From a virus, in the IMG/VR virus record IMGVR_UViG_3300044814_000012, positions 1 to 45,941 of that record: a stretch of 45,941 nucleotides of DNA. One strand, 5' to 3'. Made by a program: the position numbers and the translations under genes. This document shows, one piece after another, positions 15,631-24,485 of the stretch (the stretch's first letter is position 1; each line of letters opens with the position of its first letter). The notes under the pieces were generated by a model, which was given only the letters and a program-made list of their open reading frames with translations, searched no databases and was not told the origin of the DNA.

Positions 15631-15825
15631 GTGGCCTCTAAAGCCCCCCGCATTGACGTAGCGGTGGTGGATTGGTTGGCTGGCGTTTTCCCCGATAAGT
15701 GCCCAACTGAGACCGACAGCGACAGAGCGATCTGGATGGCTGTTGGCGCTCAGAGGGTCATCAAGAAACTTCGGGCTGAAGCTAGCTCACAGTCTGGCAC
15801 CCTATTCAATGAAGATGAGCTGTAA
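15631..15825 (+). CDS. Small protein preceding portal
   Basis: A 64-residue protein starting at GTG 15631 directly after the late promoter, so the transcript has almost no leader and no clear Shine-Dalgarno site. WLAGVFPDK and DRAIWMAVGAQRVI are suggestive of the short proteins found before portal genes in T7-like phages. Its stop overlaps the portal start (TAATG), suggesting coupled translation. The role may be in head assembly but is not shown. Confidence 0.6.
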   Translation: MASKAPRIDVAVVDWLAGVFPDKCPTETDSDRAIWMAVGAQRVIKKLRAEASSQSGTLFNEDEL

Positions 15826-17456
15826 TGGCTAAGACTCAGGACGCCCCTACAGTCTCGCCTCCGATGACAGCCGTGGCTCGATACGAGAGCCTGGTTGGAC
15901 CCCGCGCAGTGTATCTGGAGAGAGCACGCCTATCCGCGAAGCTCACCATCCCCGGTCTCATGCCCCCACAAGGCAGCACTGGCGCGCTCAAGTTGTACAC
16001 GCCGTGGTCCTCAGTGGCTGCTCGTGGTGTCAACAACCTCACAGCCAAGATTTTGCTTGCGCTCATTCCTGCTGGTCAACCGTTCTTCCGTCTCACGATT
16101 GACGACTACGCGATCGAGGAACTGGCGAGCAAGGCAGCAGCCGCAGGTGATGACGGTGACGATGCCCGCGCAACATTCGAGGCAGCGCTAGCCAAAGTAG
16201 AACGTGCTGTGATGACCCGCATGGAGCAGCAAGGCATCCGCCTTCCTATCTCCGAAGGCATCAAGCAACTGATCGTTTGCGGCAATGGACTCCTTCAGGT
16301 TCTCCCGAAGGGAAAGATGGTGCTGCACAAGCTGGACAAGTACGTGGTCAAGCGTGACCCCGAAGGCAACGTGGTCGAGATCGTAGTGAAGCAATGCCTG
16401 TCCCGCATGACTCTGCCTGAGCGTGCTCGCGCAATCGTTGAGTCACAGAAAGAAACGATGGCGAAGAACGACAAGACCGGCGACAACATCATTGACCTGT
16501 ACACTCGCGTCACTCGCCGCACACGCGGCAGCAAAGAGTATTGGTACGTCTGTCAGGAGATTCTTGGCGTGACGATACCGGACACCGATGGCAGTTATCC
16601 CATCGACCAGACACCTTGGCTCCCCCTCCGCTGGTCAGCAGTTGACGGCGAGGACTATGGCCGTGGGCTTGTCGAGGAATACATCGGAGACGTGCAGTCA
16701 CACGAGAGCCTGTCACAGGCCATCGTGAAGTTCGCGGCAGCAGCGGCGAAGATTCTGATGTTCGTCAACGAGTCAGGCACCACCAGTAAGAAGAAGATTG
16801 CGAAAGCAGCCAGCGGCGATGTCGTTGACGGTGACGCGAAGGATGTCACGATTCTTCAACTAGAGAAGTTCAACGATTTCAGAGTCGCCAAGGAAACGGC
16901 AGACGGAATCGAGAAGAGATTAGAGCAGGCTTTCATGCTTAACAGTTCGGTGCAGCGCGATGCAGAGCGCGTGACCGCTGAAGAAGTTCGGTTCCTCGCG
17001 GCAGAGTTGGAGCAGACTCATGCTGGAGCGTACACGATTCTCGGCCAAGAGCTGTTGCGAGCTTTGGTATCAAGGTACATGGCGCAGATGCAGCGTGAGA
17101 ACGCATTGCCAGCCTTGCCAAAGAAAGCCATCAACCCGCAGATCGTCACAGGGCTCGATGCTCTCGGACGAACGGCGGACCTACAGAAGCTCGACATACT
17201 ATTGGATGGGGTGGAGAAGTATTTCGGTACGCCGAACTCACCGACCTCCGAGTACGTCAACGTAGGCGATTACATCAAACGTCGCGGCACTGCCATTGGT
17301 ATGGACACCAAGGGTCTGATTCGCACCGACGCAGAAGTGCAGGCTGCACGCCAGCAGACGCAGGCGCAGTCACTCACTGAGAAGCTAGGACCGCACGCTA
17401 TCAAGGCGGCGGCTTCTTCCACGCAGCAATCACAAGGAGCAGCACCAAATGGCTAA
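15825..17456 (+). CDS. 8: Portal, head-tail connector (gp8)
   Basis: A 543-residue protein (T7 gp8: 536). It forms the dodecameric portal through which DNA enters and leaves the head and is the site of terminase docking. Family features: an N-terminal TPWSSVAARGVNNLTAKIL helix region, EEYIGDVQSHESLSQAI in the middle, RDAERVTAEEVRFLAAELE (the long stem helix) and a Gln- and Ala-rich C-terminus. It starts the structural operon, as in T7, upstream of the scaffold and capsid. Confidence 0.93.
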   Translation: MAKTQDAPTVSPPMTAVARYESLVGPRAVYLERARLSAKLTIPGLMPPQGSTGALKLYTPWSSVAARGVNNLTAKILLALIPAGQPFFRLTIDDYAIEELASKAAAAGDDGDDARATFEAALAKVERAVMTRMEQQGIRLPISEGIKQLIVCGNGLLQVLPKGKMVLHKLDKYVVKRDPEGNVVEIVVKQCLSRMTLPERARAIVESQKETMAKNDKTGDNIIDLYTRVTRRTRGSKEYWYVCQEILGVTIPDTDGSYPIDQTPWLPLRWSAVDGEDYGRGLVEEYIGDVQSHESLSQAIVKFAAAAAKILMFVNESGTTSKKKIAKAASGDVVDGDAKDVTILQLEKFNDFRVAKETADGIEKRLEQAFMLNSSVQRDAERVTAEEVRFLAAELEQTHAGAYTILGQELLRALVSRYMAQMQRENALPALPKKAINPQIVTGLDALGRTADLQKLDILLDGVEKYFGTPNSPTSEYVNVGDYIKRRGTAIGMDTKGLIRTDAEVQAARQQTQAQSLTEKLGPHAIKAAASSTQQSQGAAPNG

Positions 17457-17709
17457 CGCCAATCCAGTAAGCGGTTCAGGTGTCACAGGACGCGCAAGCA
17501 TCCCATCGGACGCCAGCAAGCAGGGTGGTATCAACGAGACAACCCCGCTCGATCAGCGCAATCCTCGCAGCAACGCGCCGGAAACGGCAGAGCGTACGCT
17601 CAATAAGGATGGCGGACACGAGCCGTGTCAGTATCCAATCGTGATGCACCTCGATGCGAACGCGAACCGCGCAGCTCAGGACATCACGCTCATCAGAGTT
17701 GACCGCTAG
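17449..17709 (+). CDS. Hypothetical protein between portal and scaffold
   Basis: An 86-residue polar protein, rich in Asn, Ser, Gly and Pro in its first 60 residues and so probably disordered, with a short ordered end (IVMHLDANANRAAQDITLIRV). It overlaps the portal gene by eight bases; AAGGAG lies just before its ATG. Position suggests a minor head protein. No family recognised. Confidence 0.6.
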   Translation: MANANPVSGSGVTGRASIPSDASKQGGINETTPLDQRNPRSNAPETAERTLNKDGGHEPCQYPIVMHLDANANRAAQDITLIRVDR

Positions 17710-17712
17710 TTC

Positions 17713-18513
17713 ATGGAACGCATCCAGATTACTCCAGCCGTTGTACCTGACCCGAACGCTGTCCCTAGAACGGACATCGTGGCAGGCCCCAACGGTGGAG
17801 TGAAAGTTGACCCAGCGCTGACGCCAGCTCCTGTCGTTAAGGCAGCGGAAGGCGAGCGTCCATCGTGGTTGCCAGAGAAGTTCAAGACGGCGGAAGACTT
17901 CGCCAAGTCCTACACGGAATTGGAAACGAAGCTCGGTACGCCAGCAAAGCCAGCAGTCGTAACTCCCGCATTACCGCAAGTCACAGCGGCGGCGGCAGCG
18001 AAGGCTGGTGTCGATCTACCCGCGCTCGCAAAAGAGTTCGCTGAGAAAGGCGCACTTTCCGCAGAGACGCTAGCCAGCCTTTCAAAGGCAGGCTTCAATC
18101 AAGGCGCCGTTGACAGTTACATCTTGGGACAGCAGGCCGTCGCTGCAAAGCTGACGACCGCTCTCGAAGAAGTTGCTGGCGGCAAACCAGAACTACAAGC
18201 CACGCTTGAGTGGGCGAAGGCGAATCTAAATGCTGACGAAGTGGCTGCGTACAACGCTGCTATCGACAGCGGCAACCCACAACTCGCCAAGCTCGCGCTC
18301 CAAGGCGTCGTCGCGTCGTACACCGAAGCGAACGGCAAGGAGCCAGCTCTATTGAAGGGCGGCGAAAGCGCGCCAGGCAGCGGCGGCTTCGTACCTTACG
18401 CATCGAACGCGCAGATGACGAAGGACATGCGCTCACCTGAATACAAGACTGACCCAGCGTTCCGCGAGATGGTCAAGAACCGGCTCAGCGTAACGAACTA
18501 CGGCGCTAGGTAA
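17713..18513 (+). CDS. 9: Capsid assembly scaffold (gp9)
   Basis: A 266-residue acidic protein (T7 gp9: 307) that guides procapsid assembly and is then lost. The N-terminal third is Pro- and Ala-rich and probably disordered. PSWLPEKFKTAEDFAKSYTE is a hallmark of podoviral scaffolds. The remainder is Ala-rich helix, and the C-terminal FREMVKNRLS segment would contact the capsid protein. It precedes the capsid gene with only a holin-like gene between. The bases at the start (TTCATGGAACGCATC) repeat the last part of the phage promoter. Confidence 0.88.
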   Translation: MERIQITPAVVPDPNAVPRTDIVAGPNGGVKVDPALTPAPVVKAAEGERPSWLPEKFKTAEDFAKSYTELETKLGTPAKPAVVTPALPQVTAAAAAKAGVDLPALAKEFAEKGALSAETLASLSKAGFNQGAVDSYILGQQAVAAKLTTALEEVAGGKPELQATLEWAKANLNADEVAAYNAAIDSGNPQLAKLALQGVVASYTEANGKEPALLKGGESAPGSGGFVPYASNAQMTKDMRSPEYKTDPAFREMVKNRLSVTNYGAR

Positions 18514-18956
18514 TGGGAATACTTAGCGGCATAACCAACCTGTTCACAGGTGGTGTCGTTGACGGTGTCAGCAAGATAATCGGCAAGTTTGTCACGGACC
18601 CGAAGGACGTGCTCGAAGCCAACCTAGCGCTAGCGAAGATTGCTGGTGACTACCAGGTAGCGCTTCTCAATAAGGATGGGGAGCTAGCAGTCCAGCAGGC
18701 CACAGTAATCAAAGCGGAGATTGAGTCATCGAGTTGGATGGCCAGGAACTGGCGTCCGATTTTGATGCTGACGTTCACGTTCATCGTGGCGTTCAACTAT
18801 GTCATCTGCCCCCTCTTCACAATCAAGGTTCTGGAAATTCCCCCTGATATGTGGGGTCTCCTGAAGCTCGGCATCGGCGGCTACGTCATTGGACGTTCTG
18901 TCGAGAAGACCGCGACAATCGCTGCACCAGTCATCGCAGCCAAGCTCGCACAGTAA
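18513..18956 (+). CDS. Holin-like membrane protein (3-TM type)
   Basis: A 147-residue protein. The first 65 residues contain an amphipathic region (GILSGITNLFTGGVVDGV). Then SSWMARNWRPILMLTF begins hydrophobic segments at about 75-95 and 115-130 (LLKLGIGGYVIGRSVEK). These signatures match the 3-TM holins associated with gene transfer agents and podophages. It would form the lesion that releases the endolysin. Its place between scaffold and capsid is unusual, and a second small holin candidate is at 31860-32084. The start overlaps the scaffold stop (TAATG). Confidence 0.7.
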   Translation: MGILSGITNLFTGGVVDGVSKIIGKFVTDPKDVLEANLALAKIAGDYQVALLNKDGELAVQQATVIKAEIESSSWMARNWRPILMLTFTFIVAFNYVICPLFTIKVLEIPPDMWGLLKLGIGGYVIGRSVEKTATIAAPVIAAKLAQ

Positions 18957-19190
18957 CACCATTTGCGCTGACGGCGCATCCAGATATCCGCGAGGGTTCC
19001 CCTCCTTTCCTTCGCCGTAACCCTGCTTCCGCCGTCACCGCATCCGTTTCGCTTTTTAGTGAGCGGAAACCCCGAACGACATCTAGCTCTACGAGTGTGC
19101 CCCCTCTGCGGAGGATAAGACACTGCTGCGTGCGCCGGAAATAGTCGGGATGTCGCAATTCAATCCCAGCATTTCACGCAGAGTTAACAA
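18957..19190 (+). other. Long leader of the capsid gene
   Basis: A 234-base stretch without a gene. It contains the conserved hairpin at 19046-19070. A GCCCCCTC element at 19099-19106 is faintly like the phage promoter core but lacks its flanks. No full promoter was found. The length suggests post-transcriptional control of capsid synthesis. Confidence 0.5.
19046..19070 (+). promoter_or_regulatory. Intergenic hairpin before the capsid gene
   Basis: GTTTC pairs with GAAAC and GCT with AGC, with one bulged G, around a loop TTTTAGTG. The sequence TCGCTT-TTAGTGAGC is shared with the hairpin at 5464-5492, with compensating differences in the outer stem. Likely an RNA-processing or stability element. 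Confidence 0.55.
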
Positions 19191-20126
19191 GTGGCAAATG
19201 CAACGCCCGTCCGTCTCGGCCAAGTCAACGAAGCCGGCGACGTAGACGCCCTCTTTCTCAAAGTGTACGCAGGCGAAGTCCTGACGGCCTTCGAGGAAGT
19301 CAACAAGTTCGCGCTCAACACGATGGTCCGTAACATCACCAGCGGCAAGTCAGCACAGTTCCCCGCTAGCTGGAAGACCACGGCGCAGTACCACACCCCT
19401 GGCACCGAAATTCTCGGCAACCTGATTGGAATGAACGAGCGCGTCATCGTCATCGACGATCTGCTCATCGCTCCAGTTTTCATCGCCGTCATCGACGAAG
19501 CCAAGTCCCATTACGAGATTCGCTCTGAGTACAGCCGTCAGGCTGGTCAGGCGCTCGCTCGCGCTATGGACAAGAACATCGCGCAGGTTGGCCTGTTGGC
19601 AGCTCGCGCTTCCGCCACGATCACTGGTGGAGACGGTGGAACGCAGATCATCGCAGCGACCGCGCTTACGTCCGCCTCGGTCCTTGAGACCGCAGCCTTC
19701 GCAGCCGTCACCGCGCTCGATCAGAAGTGGTGCCCCGAAGAGGACAGGTTCTTCTACCTGAATCCCGCTCAGTATTACCTGCTCATCAACTCCGGCTCGA
19801 AGGCGATCAATCGCGACTACTTCGGAGACGGTAACGGCAGCTTCAAGGACGGACAGATTTTCCGTATCGCTGGTTGCCAGATCGTGAAGACGAACAACCT
19901 GCCAATGGCGCTGGTCAACACCGGCCCCGCTGCGTATCAGGGTGACTTCTCCGTGACCGCTGGTCTCATCATGCACCGCTCCGCAGTTGGAACGGTCAAG
20001 CTGATCGACCTCGCCGTTGAGATGCAGTACGACATCCGTAGACAGGGAACGCTGGTCGTTTCCAAGTACGCTATCGGACACGGCATCCTGCGTCCAGAAG
20101 CGTCTGTCGAAATCCGCACGTCGTAA
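19191..20126 (+). CDS. 10: Major capsid protein (gp10)
   Basis: A 311-residue HK97-fold capsid protein (T7 gp10A: 345). Recognisable stretches include LKVYAGEVLTAFEEVN near the N-terminus, IVIDDLLIAPVFIAVIDEAK, SRQAGQALARAMDKNI and FFYLNPAQYYLLINSG. It starts at GTG 19191, behind only a weak ribosome binding site. Because this must be the most abundant protein, the long leader and hairpin upstream probably matter. No sign of a frameshifted minor form was seen. Confidence 0.93.
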   Translation: MANATPVRLGQVNEAGDVDALFLKVYAGEVLTAFEEVNKFALNTMVRNITSGKSAQFPASWKTTAQYHTPGTEILGNLIGMNERVIVIDDLLIAPVFIAVIDEAKSHYEIRSEYSRQAGQALARAMDKNIAQVGLLAARASATITGGDGGTQIIAATALTSASVLETAAFAAVTALDQKWCPEEDRFFYLNPAQYYLLINSGSKAINRDYFGDGNGSFKDGQIFRIAGCQIVKTNNLPMALVNTGPAAYQGDFSVTAGLIMHRSAVGTVKLIDLAVEMQYDIRRQGTLVVSKYAIGHGILRPEASVEIRTS

Positions 20127-20153
20127 TTCACAATTCACATCTAAGAGATTTCA

Positions 20154-20558
20154 ATGAGCGTTAGAGCACAAGCAGCAGTCAAGGAAACGGCCCTCGCCGC
20201 CGATACACTGGTGACGAACGCCCTTGGCCTGGAGAGCGTACTGATTCTCCCCAAGATCAACGATGGCTCAGGCATCACCGTAGCCGTTGGAAAGCATTAC
20301 CGCGTGCAGAACACCGCAGGTGGTGTGGTTGACGTTTGGACCAATGGTGGCCGCATGGTCGCTCAGGTCCCAGCGAGAAAGTCCTACGTACTCGTCGCCA
20401 AGTCTGGAACCGTTCAGGGTGAGCCAGATTCGTGGACAGCTACGGAACTGAACAATGTTCCCTCAGTTTTCCTTGCCCCCGCTGGCGCATATGCACAGGC
20501 CGATTCAGTTGCAATCGTCGCCTGTCTCGTCGCACACGGCTTGATGAAGGCCGAGTAA
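20154..20558 (+). CDS. Putative head decoration or minor capsid protein
   Basis: A 134-residue beta-rich protein (VILPKINDGSGITVAVG, YRVQNTAGGVVDVW, KSYVLVAKSG). It is produced from the same transcript as the capsid, 27 bases downstream, and before the terminator, so it should be made in quantity. That placement and the beta composition suggest a capsid decoration protein. No specific family was recognised. The C-terminus contains AIVACLVAHGLMKAE. Confidence 0.6.
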   Translation: MSVRAQAAVKETALAADTLVTNALGLESVLILPKINDGSGITVAVGKHYRVQNTAGGVVDVWTNGGRMVAQVPARKSYVLVAKSGTVQGEPDSWTATELNNVPSVFLAPAGAYAQADSVAIVACLVAHGLMKAE

Positions 20559-20578
20559 CACCAAGTTCCAAGAATACA

Positions 20579-20619
20579 AACCGCAGGCAGGGACACTCCT
20601 TGTCCTGCGGTTTTATTTT
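20579..20619 (+). terminator. Terminator after the capsid block (T-phi position)
   Basis: AACCGCAGG pairs perfectly with CCTGCGGTT, and the interior CAGGGA pairs with TCCTTG (one G-U), giving a long hairpin followed by TTTTATTTTC. It stands where T7 has its main late terminator, after the capsid gene. It would reduce expression of tail genes relative to capsid genes. Confidence 0.9.
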
Positions 20620-20634
20620 CACTCTTAGACCCTC

Positions 20635-21774
20635 ATGGCAAAACAGATCATCAACCTGGCCCCGACAACGGAGCTGGAAGCAGTCAACGCTATGCTGGCG
20701 TCCATTGGCGAAGCCCCGATAGATACACTGGACTCCGCAACGCAAGCGGATGTGGTAATGGCAATCAACACCCTCCGCAACACAGCGCGTGAAATTCAGT
20801 CAATGGGCTGGCGTTTCAACACTGAGTTCGGAGTGCAAGTCGCACCCAACTTTGCATACGACTATCTCGATTCATCTGGCATCACTACTCGGCTAGGTGT
20901 GTACAGCCCACCGCAGGGTCTCGTTGCGTTCGAGATGACACAGTCATCCGACCAACAGGGAACCAAGTTCGCTGACGCCGTTCTCCGTCCGAAGCGCTAC
21001 TCGCTCGACTACCAGGCGAACGCAGCAGGACTGTACGGTGGAGTGAACGTCGCCTTCTCCGTGTGGTTCGCAGGCACGCGCTTCGGCGCGATCTTCCAGA
21101 GCACAGTAGCTCAGGCTGCGTCCATCCCCATCACTGTCACGTTCGACGTTGCTGTCAGCAAGGTCACAGTTACTTGCACTGACCCAACCTTCAACGGCAA
21201 CAGCATGACGGCGTACGATGTTGGCGGCAACCCGCTCGGCACCGTGGCGTTCGACTACAGCGGCACCGCAGGTATCAACCTCGCATCGACGAAGAGCATC
21301 ACGGCAGAAGGTATCCGCTCGCTGGTCCTCACGCCGGCTCCGCTTGACTACGTTGGCTACATCATGGTCATCACGCCGACAGCAGGACAGACCATGCTCG
21401 GCGCGCCAGTGTTTTACGATCGAGCACGCAACCGCGACGGCTGGCCTCTCACAGAGCGCAAGTATCTCTACATCGACGCGGTGTTCCTGTTCGACTTCGA
21501 GATGCTGCCTGAGACAGCTCGCAACTATATAGTAGTGATGTCGTCCCGCAGGCTGGCGCAACGTGCGCTCGGCTCCGCGGAACTCGCCAGCTTCAATCAG
21601 CAGGACGAGATTCGCGCTCTCCGTAATCTGAAGAGAGATCAAGGCGAGAACGACGACTACAACATCTTCGACAACGCCGATGTCTCCAACATCTTCGGCG
21701 GCAGGCAGTCTGGTCCGTCTGGAGTGTTCGACGACCGCAATACGCCTGGTCCAGTGGTTCCGGTGATTACCTAA
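20635..21774 (+). CDS. 11: Tail tubular protein A (gp11) with large insertion
   Basis: The N-terminal 70 residues (LEAVNAMLASIGEAPIDTL, REIQSMGWRFN) and residues about 265-379 (ERKYLYIDAVFLFDFEMLPE, SSRRLAQRALGS) match T7 gp11, the gatekeeper ring between portal and nozzle. Between them lies a segment of about 190 residues absent from T7 gp11 (196 residues in total). It is beta-rich, with two domain-like parts (FAGTRFGAIFQSTVAQ and TAEGIRSLVLTPA) resembling carbohydrate-binding or jelly-roll folds. It overlaps the next gene by one base (TAATG). Confidence 0.85.
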   Translation: MAKQIINLAPTTELEAVNAMLASIGEAPIDTLDSATQADVVMAINTLRNTAREIQSMGWRFNTEFGVQVAPNFAYDYLDSSGITTRLGVYSPPQGLVAFEMTQSSDQQGTKFADAVLRPKRYSLDYQANAAGLYGGVNVAFSVWFAGTRFGAIFQSTVAQAASIPITVTFDVAVSKVTVTCTDPTFNGNSMTAYDVGGNPLGTVAFDYSGTAGINLASTKSITAEGIRSLVLTPAPLDYVGYIMVITPTAGQTMLGAPVFYDRARNRDGWPLTERKYLYIDAVFLFDFEMLPETARNYIVVMSSRRLAQRALGSAELASFNQQDEIRALRNLKRDQGENDDYNIFDNADVSNIFGGRQSGPSGVFDDRNTPGPVVPVIT

Positions 21775-24485
21775 TGGCTGAAGTCCAGCAGTTAATCCCG
21801 AACCTACTCAGTGGAGTCTCGCAGCAGCCTGCAACGCTGCGCGACAACTCTGAGGGAGATGAGCAGATCAATGGCATGTCAGACTTCGCACAGGGTCTCT
21901 CCAAGCGCATGGGCTCGCAGCACCTTGCAGTCATCAGCGCTACCGCAGACGCTGCGTACAACTCGGTTCATACTCACCTTGTAGATCGTAACGCCGCAGA
22001 CAGATACAGAGTCGTACTGTGCAACGGAGACCTGAAGGTGTTTGACGCGACCACAGGCACGCAGCAGACCGTCACGTTCCCCAACGGCAAAGCCTATCTC
22101 AACACCACGGACCCAGCAGCAGACCTCCGCTGTGTGACAGTGGGCGAGTACGTCTACATCACGAACGGCTCAGTAGTTGTCGCCAAGTCAGCGCTGAAGT
22201 CCACAGCCTCGAAGAACGAAGCACTCGTCTTCATCCGGTCAGCCGACTTCTCCACGAAATACTCGGTGACTCTCGACAGCACGCTCATAGAGTACACCAC
22301 GTCAGACGGCTCAACGCCGACACAGCGCATCAACATCGGCACCGAGAAGATTGCCACAGCGATCATGGCGCTCATTGTCACGGCGCTCGGCGCCACGTTC
22401 AGCATCGTGCAGTACGGCTCGACCTTGTACATCAAGAAGCTGGACGACAGCGCGTTCGCGATCTCCGCGAGCGACGGCTTGGCCGACGAAGGCATTGTCG
22501 CGATCAAGGGTGCAGTCCAACGCTTCGACTCACTTCCAGATCGAGCCAAGAACGGCTTCATTGTGGAAGTAACAGGCGACCCTGCCAACCAGTTCGACAA
22601 CTACTTCGTGAAGTACGACGACAACGGTTCACCGAACCTTGCCGGCGTGTGGAGAGAGACTGTCAAGCCTGGCATCCTCACGTCGCTAGACCCTTCGACC
22701 ATGCCACACCAGCTTGTGCGCGGAGCTGCGCTGTTCGCAGGAATTGTTGCTGGTTCCATCGCAGCACCACCGCTGATTGTGTTCGGTGCCACGACCACGC
22801 TGACGGATAATTGGGAGTTCAGAGGACCGCTCAACCTTGCGGGCATCTTAGAGCAGGCAGTCCTTGATGAAGAGCAAGAGGAAGTTAATTCCTGCCTTCA
22901 ACTGTTGGACGGCACACCGGCCACAGTGCGCGCATGGTTCGACATCTCCACCATCGGGTTGCACTCAGGACACTTCGTCACACTGGAGCTGTACCTTAGC
23001 AACGCTCCGAGTGTTGGAGTGGTGGCCTACTCTGCTGGAGCTTACACGCTATTGCAGTCCCGCATCTACCCTAGCGGGAAGAACCTGTATGGCGAAAGTC
23101 TCGAAGGCATCACGTCGCTTCCAGCAAACACTCGCCTGCTCCTGATGATGCGGTACTCGGACTCAGTTAGCCCGAACCCGATTTACAGAGCGTATGTCAA
23201 CCTGCACGCCAACAAGACAGATCGTCCGACCATCGAGATAGTAAAGGCAGTGGGCCGACAGGTCCGCTTCGACCCGAACGGATTATTCCCAACGTCCTGC
23301 ATCACGACGCTGACAGTAGGTGTCACCCCGTATGCCCACACGTCCACCGTGGACGAGACAGGCGCGCAGGTAGCGACCGCGCTTCGAGCGCTGGTTGGCG
23401 CACCGTACACAGCGACCAATCCCGACGCAGGTGCCATCCTTGTCACGCAGGCAGGCAGCGGAGCGCCAGTATGCGCTGTGACGTTCTCGTTCAACGACTC
23501 GACCACGCTGTACAACCCTACGCTCAACCTGATAGCTAATCAGCTCGTCGGGCAGACCGTGAAGGACAACAGCGATGGCAGTCAGGGCACCGTCACCAGC
23601 AACACCGCTACTACTATAGTAGTGGGTGCGCTAACCGGAGGCGCCGTCAACAAGTTCGTACGCGGCGACATCTGCGACGTGGTTGCGGCTGGCACTTCCT
23701 ACGTGTTCGGTGAAGCGCTCTGGAAGGCGCGACTGGTTGGCGATACTGTCACCATCCCGTTCCCGTCAGTTGTAGGCAAGAAGATCGAGGAACTGTTCTT
23801 CCACAAGAATCGCCTCGGCATGGCGTTCGGTGGCAGCACCATCCTCAGTCAAAGCGGCGACAGCCTTAATCTGTTCAGACAGACGGCGACGGCGCTTCTG
23901 CCTGACGACCCGATTGACGTGAAGAGTACCATGCTGGCGGACTTCCATTCCGCAATTCACTTCAACGACGCGCTTCTGTTGTGGTCGAGCGATACGCAGA
24001 CGATTCTCGGCGGGACACCACTGACGCCTGAGACCATCTCGCTCACGCAGATCACTCAGTTCATCAACTCGCCGCGACTCCGACCGATTGTGCTCGGACG
24101 CAGCGTCTACTTCGCTCGCGCCAAGGGCTCAGCCACGCAGGTCCATGAGTTTCAGAGCATGGACGGCACCGGCGCTGTGCTCGATGCGAGCGATCTCACG
24201 AAGCACGTTCCCACGTACCTATTAGGAAGCCCGATTCAGATGGCAGGTGATTCATCTCTCGGCTTCCTTGCAATCCTTACGGACGCAGATCAGAGCAAAC
24301 TCTACGTGTACACATGGCACTACGTGTCACAGGAGCTTGTGCAGAAATCATGGAGTCGCTGGGAGTTCGCGGCAGGCACGCGCATTGTCAGCATGGACTG
24401 CATCGACGGAAAGCTGGACATGCTTGTCAGCAGACCGCTCGGCGTCTACCTAGAAAGAGTTGACCTTGACCCTTCGGCGGTATAA
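21774..24485 (+). CDS. 12: Tail tubular protein B (gp12), N-terminal part, with insertion
   Basis: A 903-residue nozzle protein. The start (LIPNLLSGVSQQPATLRD) and the segments FVKYDDNGSPNLAGVWRETV and FFHKNRLGMAFGGSTILSQ match T7 gp12 (794). Between residues about 318 and 640 there is an extra beta-rich block of about 320 residues. It ends at VYLERVDLDPSAV, where T7 gp12 still has about 200 residues to go. That missing part is encoded by the next gene. The junction is TAATG. Confidence 0.9.
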   Translation: MAEVQQLIPNLLSGVSQQPATLRDNSEGDEQINGMSDFAQGLSKRMGSQHLAVISATADAAYNSVHTHLVDRNAADRYRVVLCNGDLKVFDATTGTQQTVTFPNGKAYLNTTDPAADLRCVTVGEYVYITNGSVVVAKSALKSTASKNEALVFIRSADFSTKYSVTLDSTLIEYTTSDGSTPTQRINIGTEKIATAIMALIVTALGATFSIVQYGSTLYIKKLDDSAFAISASDGLADEGIVAIKGAVQRFDSLPDRAKNGFIVEVTGDPANQFDNYFVKYDDNGSPNLAGVWRETVKPGILTSLDPSTMPHQLVRGAALFAGIVAGSIAAPPLIVFGATTTLTDNWEFRGPLNLAGILEQAVLDEEQEEVNSCLQLLDGTPATVRAWFDISTIGLHSGHFVTLELYLSNAPSVGVVAYSAGAYTLLQSRIYPSGKNLYGESLEGITSLPANTRLLLMMRYSDSVSPNPIYRAYVNLHANKTDRPTIEIVKAVGRQVRFDPNGLFPTSCITTLTVGVTPYAHTSTVDETGAQVATALRALVGAPYTATNPDAGAILVTQAGSGAPVCAVTFSFNDSTTLYNPTLNLIANQLVGQTVKDNSDGSQGTVTSNTATTIVVGALTGGAVNKFVRGDICDVVAAGTSYVFGEALWKARLVGDTVTIPFPSVVGKKIEELFFHKNRLGMAFGGSTILSQSGDSLNLFRQTATALLPDDPIDVKSTMLADFHSAIHFNDALLLWSSDTQTILGGTPLTPETISLTQITQFINSPRLRPIVLGRSVYFARAKGSATQVHEFQSMDGTGAVLDASDLTKHVPTYLLGSPIQMAGDSSLGFLAILTDADQSKLYVYTWHYVSQELVQKSWSRWEFAAGTRIVSMDCIDGKLDMLVSRPLGVYLERVDLDPSAV

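Noticed and set aside
20624-20640. TTAGACCCTCATGGCA as a fifth phage promoter before gp11
   Set aside because: It shares only CCCTCATGG with the motif and lacks the TTGAACC part and the two bases between CTCAT and ATGG.
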